A stretch of DNA of 17,046 nucleotides from an uncultured Treponema sp. (lineage in GTDB: Bacteria > Spirochaetota > Spirochaetia > Treponematales > Treponemataceae): NCBI GenBank assembly GCA_937902445.1, contig CALELJ010000268.1, forward strand, positions 1 through 17,046. Reading direction: 5' to 3'. A program made the translations under genes and the position numbers. Under the pieces are notes generated by a model that ran no database searches, had not been told where the DNA came from, and was given only the letters and a program-made list of their open reading frames with translations. Below are positions 7,555 to 14,134 of this stretch, piece by piece. Each line of letters opens with the position of its first letter. Position 1 is the stretch's first letter.

Positions 7555-9705
7555 TTATTCCTTTTCTTCCGGCTGAGGCAGATCCGCCTCAACAAGAACG
7601 CCATAGTTTACATTACCGATACGGACACACAAAACCCTGCATCCGTATCCTTCAACAATAACGGAAAATCCCTGGGATCCCTTTTCATCAAGAACAGCGA
7701 CAGCTTTCTTTTCGATGGCTGAATATTTCTTCCCGTTGAAGTCCTTTTCATTTTTTGCAAGCCAGTAGAAACAGTCAGCGGAACCCTTCACGATATCAAG
7801 TTCCTCACTGCCGCTCTTGACTTTCACAGGATTTCCATCTCTTGTGCTTACGGTAACAAGTTCATTTTTTGGACTCAGATAGAACATGGAATCTTCATTT
7901 ACAGAAACAGATCCATCATCTTTTTTTTCAACAGGATAAACAACATGCCTTACGTTCCATGTTCCGCTTGAATCAGTATCCCAGGAAGTAACCTTTCCAC
8001 CATGGGCAAGATATTCTTCAGTAAAATCAGGAACAGTATCAGCATTTGTATCAACCTGTACCATTCTCAGATAGAATTCAGCACCAGCAGAAGGTACTCC
8101 GTAAAGGCTCTGCATTATGACCCTTTCATCCTGCAATGAATGGACTTCCATTGTTCCGTCGAGATCAACATCATAGAATTCAGTAGTCTCAAAAACACCG
8201 TCCCTGTCACTGTCCACAACCCTGAGCACAGGAATATTTGACTCAAACTGGGCCTGTGCATAAAGGACATCATCCTTGTAATACATGGACTGCTGGACGT
8301 TCCCATGGAGAAGGACAAAATGAATTCTCTCACCATTTTTTCTTGTGGTGTCAATTTCAAAAGAAGATGCAGCATCAAGAAGCTGAGCATTGGAAATATT
8401 GCATGTAGCGGAATTAAGTACCGGATAGAAAAATTCAATTCCGGTTTTGTCTGAGACAACATCGTCCCTGCGCATTTCAAGCGGCGTCCAGAGCAAAGTT
8501 TCGCCTGCAAAAATAAATTTTTCACCGGAAGCCCTGTCATCATCCGCATTGAACTGAACTGAACTCAGATATGGAAACTGGCTCCAGGAAAATTTCATGT
8601 TCTTTTCTGAAAGAGATCCATCAACAGGAACACCGAAATCACAGTTGATTGTCCATTCAATATTTCCGTCCTGGTTGAGGTCGCAGATGATTTTCTCAGG
8701 ACGGCCACGCATATACTTGACCACGATGTTCGTGTTGCCATCGCCTTCTGTGTCCTGCAGGAAAGTTCCGTCAAAAGACTCAAGATATTTTGCGGCATAC
8801 TGGATGACATTTTTTTCAGTAACCTGAGAAAGGAAATTTCTGAAAAGTTCTACGTCAATCTGGTCATCAGCAAAATTACATATGTAGTCAAAGGCCTGCT
8901 GCTGATCAATGAGACCTGCCTTCAAGGCTTCGCAGGCATAAAGAGGATGTTTCAGACCTCTTGCGGAAAAAGACTTAAGGAGGCGCTTCTTGACCTCACC
9001 TTCGGCAAAGCTTGCACCATAAATTTCAAGTTCAGCATCCTTATCAGGAGAAGCTTCCTGATACTGGGTTATCTGAGAAATGAAATATTCAGCAATTCTT
9101 TTTGACGAGGCATCAAGTTCACCTGGCTTCTCGTTTCTGAAAAAAGCAAGGGGAAATCTTGTATCAGCCGGATAGATCCTTCTTGCACCGTCAATCTTGT
9201 TTCTTGCCTTTGAAACGGATGCGCTGTCACCAAGTCTGTAATAGGTCTTTACGCGGATGAATTCCGCATCTGATGAATAGAGGACAGGTTTGGCATCCAG
9301 AAGTTCCAGAGCTTCCTGAAGGCGTTTTGTCTCACAGAGAATATCTGCCGTCATCAACCTTGCATTGTCACGGTTATAGTTTACCCAGTTATCCTTTTTG
9401 AGGGATTTTTCAAGAACCGGAAGAATTTCATATCGTGTCTGACCGGAAGCAGTACCGCAGGCAGCAACCATGTACCACAGGTCGGAAATGGAATCATCAT
9501 AGGCAATTCCAAGTCTGGCCTGGGACAATGCAGCCTCATAGTTCCCCTCGGAAACATAACCGGTCGCATTTGAAAGGCACCTCAAGGCAGTCCGTCTGTT
9601 TGCAAGATCAGCACTGTCTTTGAGAGAGTCTCCAGACCTTATAGGTTCAAGAGCATAGGCGATAAACGAAGCTCCAAGTAAAAAAACACTTATTAATTTT
9701 TTCAT
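7555..9705 (-). CDS. Secreted TPR-like protein with six Ca-binding-like DxDxDG loops
   Basis: A 716-residue exported protein I cannot name. It begins with a signal peptide (MKKLISVFLLGASF then AYA, likely cleaved before Leu19). Residues about 40-200 form helical repeats of TPR type, for example GNYEAALSQARLGIAYDD, and about 200-300 continue helical. The rest is beta-rich and holds six EF-loop-like or FG-GAP-like acidic loops starting at Asp318, Asp342, Asp498, Asp512, Asp552 and Asp576. They fall into three pairs; the best are DLNQDGNIE and DVDLDGTME. The ATG at 9705 has AGGA overlapping the tilS stop, so it is coupled to tilS. It lies just upstream of the HtrA lipoprotein and may be a partner or substrate-binding protein in the periplasm, which is inference only. 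Confidence 0.78.
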   Translation of the reverse strand: MKKLISVFLLGASFIAYALEPIRSGDSLKDSADLANRRTALRCLSNATGYVSEGNYEAALSQARLGIAYDDSISDLWYMVAACGTASGQTRYEILPVLEKSLKKDNWVNYNRDNARLMTADILCETKRLQEALELLDAKPVLYSSDAEFIRVKTYYRLGDSASVSKARNKIDGARRIYPADTRFPLAFFRNEKPGELDASSKRIAEYFISQITQYQEASPDKDAELEIYGASFAEGEVKKRLLKSFSARGLKHPLYACEALKAGLIDQQQAFDYICNFADDQIDVELFRNFLSQVTEKNVIQYAAKYLESFDGTFLQDTEGDGNTNIVVKYMRGRPEKIICDLNQDGNIEWTINCDFGVPVDGSLSEKNMKFSWSQFPYLSSVQFNADDDRASGEKFIFAGETLLWTPLEMRRDDVVSDKTGIEFFYPVLNSATCNISNAQLLDAASSFEIDTTRKNGERIHFVLLHGNVQQSMYYKDDVLYAQAQFESNIPVLRVVDSDRDGVFETTEFYDVDLDGTMEVHSLQDERVIMQSLYGVPSAGAEFYLRMVQVDTNADTVPDFTEEYLAHGGKVTSWDTDSSGTWNVRHVVYPVEKKDDGSVSVNEDSMFYLSPKNELVTVSTRDGNPVKVKSGSEELDIVKGSADCFYWLAKNEKDFNGKKYSAIEKKAVAVLDEKGSQGFSVIVEGYGCRVLCVRIGNVNYGVLVEADLPQPEEKE

Positions 9706-9709
9706 TTAT

Positions 9710-11080
9710 TTATCCTGTGACAATCCAGTCTTTGAGCCCACAAAGGCTTCCCCATATACATTTTATTTTCTGCAGGTCCTCTTTCCGTTCAGATGAAAGT
9801 ATCTGCACAAGCGGAACACTGTCACGTGCACCACCAGCTTTCCATTCAGACAGTATTTCTGAAACGGCCTTGTAAGACCCGTCGCTGCATTCTATTTTAT
9901 CACCGCTTTGCCTGCTCCTGATCGCAAAGGGAAAATTCAGCCCTTTCAAAGCCAGAGATTTTCCACCGCAGGTCAAAACAACGGAATCTTCCGTCAGTTC
10001 AATTTTAAAGACAAATTTACCGGCAGAAAAAATTCCAGGTTCTTCTATTATAGCAAAAAAACCTTCTTCTGTCGCTACCTTGCTTTTCTTTTCAAGAACA
10101 AGCTTTCCTGAAGCAAGGGAAATTGAAATTCCGGCACACTCTTCTTTTTTCTTTTTTTTCGCATTGTCCCCGTCAATCCATCTTTCAATGAATCCATACG
10201 GAACTCTTTTAAGCGCACCGAGTTTCTTGACGCTTTCCAAAAGGGCCCTTGACCTTAAGGCACGCTCAAGACTGAAAAAACGCCCGGCATCAAGGGCAAT
10301 TCTGTCTTCCCCTTCATAAACGGAAATTTCCTTAAGGACATCCTCAACACAATGTGCAAGAAATTCATTGTCAGCGAAGCTTTTCTGCGATAGTGAACAG
10401 AGGGCCTTCTGCCATCCTCCAAAATTTTCATTAAGTACGGGAACAAGAATGTTCCTGATTCTGTTCCTGAGCATTGAGTTGTCATGGTTTGTTGAATCAG
10501 TCCTGTACGGAACTTTTATCTCACCAAGATATCCTTCAATTTCTGAACGTGAAATTTCCAGGAGAGGCCTTAAGAATTTTCCCCTTGAAGACGGAATTCC
10601 AGAAAGGTCACTGCTGCCCTGCAGGAACCTCATTATGACAGTTTCAGCCTGATCATTTTTATTGTGGGCAAGACAGAGAAAATCCACGTCCTCATTTTCC
10701 ATGAATTCATTGAACTTTTCATACCGTAGCTTTCTTGCACTGTCCTCAACACCACATTTTTTTTCGGCTGCAAATTCAAAGACCCTGCCGGATCTGATTT
10801 CCATTCGAAGGCATTTTACTCCGATTTCACTGCATAGCTTTTCAGTAAATTCCGCATCACCACAGGTTTCTTCCTGAGGACGGATATTATGGTTTACTGT
10901 AACTGCCTTAAGTAAAATTGCTGGCGGGAGTATTTTTTTCAGAGCACAAAGAAGAGACACGGAATCAGCACCACCAGATACCGCCACACCGATGACACGG
11001 CAGTCTTCCAGTGAAGCTCCTGTCAATGAAAGAGACTTTAAAAATCCTTCGAGCACTTTTTTTTCAAAAATTTCCCGCAT
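9710..11080 (-). CDS. tilS: tRNA(Ile)-lysidine synthase TilS
   Basis: A 456-residue cytoplasmic ATP-dependent enzyme that converts C34 of the CAU-anticodon tRNA-Ile to lysidine, switching its decoding to AUA. The N-type ATP pyrophosphatase P-loop SGGADS lies at residues 35-40. It is followed by VNHNIRP at about 62-68, RKLRYEKF at about 118-125 and the AHNKNDQAETVIMR block near 138-151. A TilS C-terminal region completes the usual length. The ATG at 11080 has GGGGAAG 4 bases upstream. That ribosome site directly follows the T-tract of the rplY terminator, so expression may depend on readthrough. The stop (TAA at 9710-9712) overlaps the ribosome site of the next gene. Confidence 0.95.
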   Translation of the reverse strand: MREIFEKKVLEGFLKSLSLTGASLEDCRVIGVAVSGGADSVSLLCALKKILPPAILLKAVTVNHNIRPQEETCGDAEFTEKLCSEIGVKCLRMEIRSGRVFEFAAEKKCGVEDSARKLRYEKFNEFMENEDVDFLCLAHNKNDQAETVIMRFLQGSSDLSGIPSSRGKFLRPLLEISRSEIEGYLGEIKVPYRTDSTNHDNSMLRNRIRNILVPVLNENFGGWQKALCSLSQKSFADNEFLAHCVEDVLKEISVYEGEDRIALDAGRFFSLERALRSRALLESVKKLGALKRVPYGFIERWIDGDNAKKKKKEECAGISISLASGKLVLEKKSKVATEEGFFAIIEEPGIFSAGKFVFKIELTEDSVVLTCGGKSLALKGLNFPFAIRSRQSGDKIECSDGSYKAVSEILSEWKAGGARDSVPLVQILSSERKEDLQKIKCIWGSLCGLKDWIVTG

Positions 11081-11089
11081 GTCTTCCCC

Positions 11090-11124
11090 AAAAAAAAAGC
11101 TGCCCAGAAAAAACTAAGGGCAGC
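11090..11124 (-). terminator. Intrinsic terminator or attenuator between rplY and tilS
   Basis: In the minus-strand transcript a 7-bp perfect stem (GCTGCCC pairing with GGGCAGC, 11124-11118 and 11105-11099) with a 12-base loop is followed by nine U residues (11098-11090). This is a canonical Rho-independent terminator. It ends about one base before the tilS ribosome site, so it would cut off or throttle tilS and the genes behind it. Confidence 0.85.
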
Positions 11125-11136
11125 CTTAAAAATGCT

Positions 11137-11151
11137 ATCTGATAATCAGAT
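11137..11151. repeat. Perfect 15-base palindrome after rplY
   Basis: The stretch reads ATCTGAT, A, ATCAGAT: two perfect 7-base inverted arms around one central base. It overlaps the first base position of the rplY stop codon and precedes the terminator. Such a compact palindrome could be a protein-binding site or chance; no partner is known. Confidence 0.4.
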
Positions 11152-11705
11152 TACTTTTTTGGTGGTGCAATTGATACAACAACAGAAGCTGGTGCTGTAA
11201 GAACTGTTACCTTGTCACCAAGGTTAAGGTCAGCGATTGTGAACTTCTGACCAATTTCAAGCTTGCTTACGTCAGCAGAAACTGTTTCTGGCATGTCCTG
11301 TGGAAGAGCCTTGAGGATTACTTCAGGAACGTGCTTAACCATGAATCCACCCTTGAGTACACCAGCAGGTGTTCCAGCAAGGTGAATCTTCATCTTTGCC
11401 TTGATTGCCTTGTTGCCGCTTACAACATGGAAATCAGCATGGAGAACCTTGTCAGAAAGGATGTCATATTCTGTATCCTTAATGAGAGCTGTCTTTTCTG
11501 CACCGTCAACCTTGAGTGTAACAAGAGTTGTCTTTGTGATTGATCTCCAAGCCTTTTCGAATTCGCCAGAAGCGATTTCGAGCATTGTAGCTTCACCCTT
11601 CTCATCGTATGCAACTGCAGGAATCTTTCCTTCAGCACGGAGAGCCTTTGCATACTTCTTTCCTGTTTCTTTGCGTGTTGTAGCATTGATAACAAAACGT
11701 TCCAT
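11151..11705 (-). CDS. rplY: 50S ribosomal protein bL25 (Ctc-type long form)
   Basis: A 184-residue bL25 of the two-domain Ctc/TL5 type, which binds 5S rRNA in the large subunit. The N-terminal L25 domain (about 1-90) includes KALRAEGKIPAVAY and the 5S-binding fold. The C-terminal beta domain (about 95-180) includes HLAGTPAGVLKGG and ends VVVSIAPPKK. The length matches long-form bL25. The ATG at 11705 has a strong AAGGAG. Codon use is that of a highly expressed gene. It lies 38 bases after the tRNA-Gln gene and is probably cotranscribed from the spoVG promoter, with the terminator just downstream. No pth gene follows it here, unlike in many bacteria. Confidence 0.94.
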   Translation of the reverse strand: MERFVINATTRKETGKKYAKALRAEGKIPAVAYDEKGEATMLEIASGEFEKAWRSITKTTLVTLKVDGAEKTALIKDTEYDILSDKVLHADFHVVSGNKAIKAKMKIHLAGTPAGVLKGGFMVKHVPEVILKALPQDMPETVSADVSKLEIGQKFTIADLNLGDKVTVLTAPASVVVSIAPPKK

Positions 11706-11743
11706 TTTTAGAACTCCTTAAAATTTTTTTTCAAAATAAAATA

Positions 11744-11816
11744 CTAGGCCGGCAGGATTCGAACCGGCGAAATGATGGCACCAAAAGCCATTGTCTTACC
11801 ACTTGACGACGGCCTA
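11744..11816 (-). tRNA. tRNA-Gln (anticodon UUG)
   Basis: A 73-base cloverleaf reads on the minus strand. The acceptor stem is a perfect 7 bp (TAGGCCG with CGGCCTA). The D stem is GTC/GAC around AAGTGGTAA, and the anticodon stem ATGGC/GCCAT holds the loop TTTTGGT with anticodon TTG at 11784-11782. The T loop is TTCGAAT, the discriminator is G, and no CCA is encoded. Two irregularities are seen: the variable region is 6 bases by this parse, and the T stem (GCCGG with CCTGC) has one C-U mismatch. It lies between spoVG and rplY in the same direction and would be cut from their transcript. Confidence 0.9.
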
Positions 11817-11843
11817 AAAATATATTCAAAAAGTCCCGGCGAA

Positions 11844-12128
11844 CTAGTCGTCAGCACTTCCTGTTCCAACTTCTACATGACCTGCATTGTATTCATCAAG
11901 AATCTTTGACTGAATTGCATTGCGAAAGTCAGGACTGATTGGGTGAGCAACATCCTTGTATTCACCGTTGGCAGTCTTGCGGCTAGGCATAGCGATGAAA
12001 AGACCAGAAGTTCCTTCGATGATTTTCACATTGTGAACAACAAAGCAGTCATCAAATGTGATTGTAACATAAGCCTTGAGCTTACCTTCAGCTTCAACCT
12101 TGCGGATACGTACATCTGTAATCTGCAT
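11844..12128 (-). CDS. spoVG: SpoVG, nucleic-acid-binding regulator
   Basis: A 94-residue SpoVG family protein. It was first named in Bacillus sporulation, but in spirochaetes such as Borrelia it is a DNA- and RNA-binding regulator. The start MQITDVRIRKV and the block FIAMPSRK near residues 45-52 are diagnostic, followed by KDVAHPISPDFRNAIQ. An upstream Met at 12167 is rejected: the ATG at 12128 has a strong AAGGAG at good spacing and gives the family's normal length. It probably has its own promoter with a perfect TATAAT in the ispE-spoVG gap, and is followed by tRNA-Gln and rplY. Confidence 0.96.
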   Translation of the reverse strand: MQITDVRIRKVEAEGKLKAYVTITFDDCFVVHNVKIIEGTSGLFIAMPSRKTANGEYKDVAHPISPDFRNAIQSKILDEYNAGHVEVGTGSADD

Positions 12129-12184
12129 AAGCTTCTCCTTTGAAGTAAAAATTTTCCCGGCAAACACCGCGAACTAATACTCAT

Positions 12185-12190
12185 ATTATA
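12185..12190 (-). promoter_or_regulatory. Probable spoVG promoter -10 box
   Basis: A perfect TATAAT (12190-12185 on the minus strand) lies in the 97-base gap between ispE and spoVG. Initiation near 12178 would give a leader of about 50 bases ending in the strong spoVG ribosome site. The -35 region is poor at 17-base spacing, so an activator or upstream sequence may contribute. Confidence 0.55.
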
Positions 12191-12224
12191 CAGGACTTTT
12201 CGAAATTCGGAAATAAATTTCTAT

Positions 12225-13115
12225 TCATTCCTGAGGCTGCGAAAGCACAGTTACATATTCACGCTCAAGCAGATTTTTTGCTTTCAGCGCATCGCTTTTG
12301 TCATCAAACACACCAAAGACCGTAGAGCCGGAACCGGACATGTCCGCAAACACAGCACCACACTTCTTAAGTTTTTCAAGAGCAGCCGCCACCTGGACGT
12401 ACTCTCTTGCAACAGGAACCGTAAAATCATTTACAAAATTCCAGTCGCATATTTTTTTTCTGTAGATCGACTCGGGATTTTCCCCCTGGACGAATCCACA
12501 TTTTTCCATTTCCATGTCAACCAGACAGTAGGCGGTTTTTGTTGAAACCGAAACGCCAGGCAAAACAAGAACAACAGAAAAATCATTTCTGCATTCAATC
12601 TGACGGACTTTCTCACCCCTGCCCTCAACATATGCCGCATAAGGTTCAAAGTGGGAATATCTTTTTTTTCCGTCAGCGTTCAAAGCGTGGGTAAAAAAGA
12701 AAACGTCACTTCCGACCCTTCCAGCAATCTGGTTCAAGGAAGAAAAGTCAAGCTGAGTGCCAAATAGATTGTCAAGGGATTGAATAAAAGATGAAGCATC
12801 ACTCGATCCGCCCCCCAATCCACCGCCAGCAGGAATCCTTTTCTTTACAGAAACGCGGACTCCCTTGTCTATGCCAGTCAGCACGCAGAAAGCTTTGTAT
12901 GCCGCAGTAAACGTGTTTTCCTCCGGAAGAGGAAATGCATCACATTCAACACGACAGGTATTTTTCTCACCTTCAAGGCTTACCGTAATCTCATCGAAAA
13001 GACAAACGGTCTGAAAAACACTCTGTATATCGTGGTAACCGTCCGCCCTTTTTGGAAAAACCTTGAGACCAAGATTTATTTTAGCAGGCGCCGGAACAGT
13101 TATACTGTCACACAT
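12225..13115 (-). CDS. ispE: 4-diphosphocytidyl-2-C-methyl-D-erythritol kinase IspE
   Basis: A 296-residue GHMP kinase that phosphorylates CDP-methylerythritol in the non-mevalonate (MEP) isoprenoid pathway. Visible motifs are PAKINLGL at residues 10-17 with catalytic Lys12, the ATP loop PAGGGLGGGSSDA at 95-107, GSDVFF with catalytic Asp137, and MSGSGSTVFG at 259-268. The length is normal. The ATG at 13115 is fixed by PAKINLGL lying close to the N-terminus. No ribosome site precedes it, and a good promoter places the transcript start within a few bases of the ATG, so the mRNA may be leaderless. spoVG follows 96 bases downstream. Confidence 0.96.
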   Translation of the reverse strand: MCDSITVPAPAKINLGLKVFPKRADGYHDIQSVFQTVCLFDEITVSLEGEKNTCRVECDAFPLPEENTFTAAYKAFCVLTGIDKGVRVSVKKRIPAGGGLGGGSSDASSFIQSLDNLFGTQLDFSSLNQIAGRVGSDVFFFTHALNADGKKRYSHFEPYAAYVEGRGEKVRQIECRNDFSVVLVLPGVSVSTKTAYCLVDMEMEKCGFVQGENPESIYRKKICDWNFVNDFTVPVAREYVQVAAALEKLKKCGAVFADMSGSGSTVFGVFDDKSDALKAKNLLEREYVTVLSQPQE

Positions 13116-13124
13116 ACGAATAAC

Positions 13125-13153
13125 AATCTATCAAAATGCACAACTTAAGTCAA
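13125..13153 (-). promoter_or_regulatory. ispE promoter giving a near-leaderless transcript
   Basis: On the minus strand TTGACT (13153-13148) is followed by 17 bases and TAGATT (13130-13125). The ATG starts 10 bases after the -10 box, so initiation 6-9 bases downstream would leave a leader of 0-3 bases. This agrees with the lack of a ribosome site. Confidence 0.62.
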
Positions 13154-13162
13154 TGGAAAAAC

Positions 13163-13189
13163 AGCCACAAACCTTCAAAAACAGTGGCT
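13163..13189. repeat. Short inverted repeat between divergent promoters
   Basis: The 6-base arms AGCCAC (13163-13168) and GTGGCT (13184-13189) are separated by 15 bases. They lie between the -35 boxes of the ispE promoter and the acidic-protein promoter. On the minus strand a GTTTTT run follows, so it could be a weak backstop terminator or an operator. The support is modest. Confidence 0.3.
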
Positions 13190-13218
13190 TTATGCCCATC
13201 CACAGCCCTTCAGCCTCA

Positions 13219-13247
13219 TTGACAAAAACATGGCTCTTCTTTAATCT
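13219..13247 (+). promoter_or_regulatory. Consensus sigma-70 promoter of the acidic protein gene
   Basis: A perfect TTGACA (13219-13224), a 17-base spacer and TAATCT (13242-13247) point at the plus-strand ORF starting at 13288. A transcript from about 13254 would have a leader of about 34 bases. The promoter supports the small ORF being a real gene. Confidence 0.7.
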
Positions 13248-13287
13248 ATCAGACAGTTAAGCAACATAAATCTTTAAGAGGTTCCCC

Positions 13288-13596
13288 ATGTTCAATGATG
13301 ATGATGTAGACATGTTTTCAATGAGCGGTTTCGAAGATGATTTTTCTGACGAAATGGAAGATGACTTTGATGATTTCGCAGATGATGAAGAGTCAGATGA
13401 ATACGGAGACGATTTTGAAGACGACATGCTTGAGGATGACGCTTCTGTAGACGACGACTACACTGATGAAGACGACTACGACAACCACGAGGCTGAAGAT
13501 GGTTACACAAGGGAAAGTTTCGACTACGACAAGTTCTACGGAATAGAGGACGAAATCGAAGAAGATTCTGATCCTGCCGACATGGACGACATGTAA
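13288..13596 (+). CDS. Hyperacidic 102-residue protein of unknown function
   Basis: I do not recognise this protein. By my count 36 Asp and 16 Glu make up 52 of 102 residues, against one Lys, one Arg and one His. There is no Cys, no signal peptide and no membrane segment. Aromatic residues (Phe, Tyr) recur among the acids, and a less acidic patch, GYTRESFDYDKFYGI, sits at about residues 72-86. Asp codons mix GAT and GAC and the acids are not in a strict repeat, which argues for protein selection and not a simple DNA repeat. The ATG has AGAGG 6 bases upstream, a consensus promoter before it and hairpins after its TAA. It is the only plus-strand gene right of lepA. Acidic chaperones, DNA mimics and the acidic tail of RNA polymerase delta share such composition, but no assignment is justified. 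Confidence 0.68.
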   Translation: MFNDDDVDMFSMSGFEDDFSDEMEDDFDDFADDEESDEYGDDFEDDMLEDDASVDDDYTDEDDYDNHEAEDGYTRESFDYDKFYGIEDEIEEDSDPADMDDM

Positions 13597-13612
13597 TCAA
13601 GATAAATTGAGA

Positions 13613-13630
13613 GGTGCTTTACGAAGCACC
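13613..13630 (+). terminator. Hairpin just after the acidic protein gene
   Basis: A perfect 7-bp stem (GGTGCTT pairing with AAGCACC) closes a TACG tetraloop, starting 16 bases after the stop codon. No U-run follows directly, so it may protect the 3' end or cause pausing and is not a full terminator. The stronger terminator lies 12 bases further on. Confidence 0.45.
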
Positions 13631-13642
13631 ACAAGGTAAATG

Positions 13643-13678
13643 AAAAAGACTGCCTGGCTTTCCAGACAGTCTTTTTTT
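13643..13678. terminator. Bidirectional terminator between the acidic gene and rsfS
   Basis: An AAAAAGACTG arm pairs with CAGTCTTTTT around an inner CTGG/CCAG stem (one C-A mismatch) and a 4-base loop. The plus strand ends in a run of T and the minus strand in a run of T from the opposite A-tract. It therefore fits termination of both the acidic gene and the convergent rsfS operon. Confidence 0.85.
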
Positions 13679-13713
13679 ATTCAACCTTCATTTCACAGCA
13701 TTCAGCTGAAAGA

Positions 13714-14061
13714 TTATTTAATCTTTTCTCCTGCGTGCCAAAGCTTCTCAAGTTCATAGAAGTCTCTTGCTTCCTGGCTCATGAGATGCACAACCACAGG
13801 TCCAAGGTCGATGAGATTCCATTCATCACCATGAGGTCCCTTGTTATGTGTCTGATGAATCTCAAGATCAGAACCCTTTACATAGTCCTTTACGGTCTTG
13901 TAAAGTCCCTGCCAGTGAGGTCCACTTGTAATAGTTACAATGATAAAAAAATCAGTCCAGCTGTTGAGCTTTGAAACATCAAGAACGGTAACATCCTGAC
14001 CTTTTCCATCTTCCATCAATCCGGCAATTTCCAATGCCATTTCCTTAATTGTCTTTGCCAT
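13714..14061 (-). CDS. rsfS: Ribosomal silencing factor RsfS
   Basis: A 115-residue RsfS (Iojap/DUF143) protein that binds uL14 and blocks joining of the ribosomal subunits in starved or stationary cells. The block LNSWTDFFIIVTITSGPHWQG near residues 30-50 and the segment GDEWNLIDLGPVVVHLMSQEARDFYELEKLW match the family. A longer reading from 14145 is rejected because it overlaps the LCP gene and has no ribosome site. The ATG at 14061 has AGAGGAAG and gives the normal length. It is the last gene of the obg-nadD-yqeK-LCP-rsfS run and ends before a strong terminator. Confidence 0.95.
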   Translation of the reverse strand: MAKTIKEMALEIAGLMEDGKGQDVTVLDVSKLNSWTDFFIIVTITSGPHWQGLYKTVKDYVKGSDLEIHQTHNKGPHGDEWNLIDLGPVVVHLMSQEARDFYELEKLWHAGEKIK

Positions 14062-14134
14062 ATCTTCCTCTAAATAAGTGAATCCCTGAAATGCAATTTT
14101 AAGAGATTCCATAAATCGACACCAAAAGGTATCC

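Noticed and set aside
7554..7604. Longer htrA start at 7604
   Set aside because: It overlaps the upstream gene by 50 bases, has no ribosome site and would hide the lipoprotein signal that begins at 7553.
8115..8810. Alternative minus-strand frames inside the TPR protein gene
   Set aside because: They overlap the long, well-started frame and show no family features.
12129..12167. Longer spoVG start at 12167
   Set aside because: The inner ATG at 12128 has a strong AAGGAG and matches the conserved SpoVG N-terminus.
13292..13600. A 102-codon open frame on the minus strand opposite the acidic protein
   Set aside because: It is the mirror of GAT/GAC/GAA-rich codons. It has no ribosome site, its composition is unnatural (Arg, His, Gln, Cys), and the plus strand has a promoter and better coding features.
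14080..14115. Possible promoter for rsfS alone (TTGGTG, 18 bases, TAAAAT on the minus strand)
   Set aside because: The -35 box and spacing are suboptimal and the gene fits cotranscription with the LCP gene; too weak to list.
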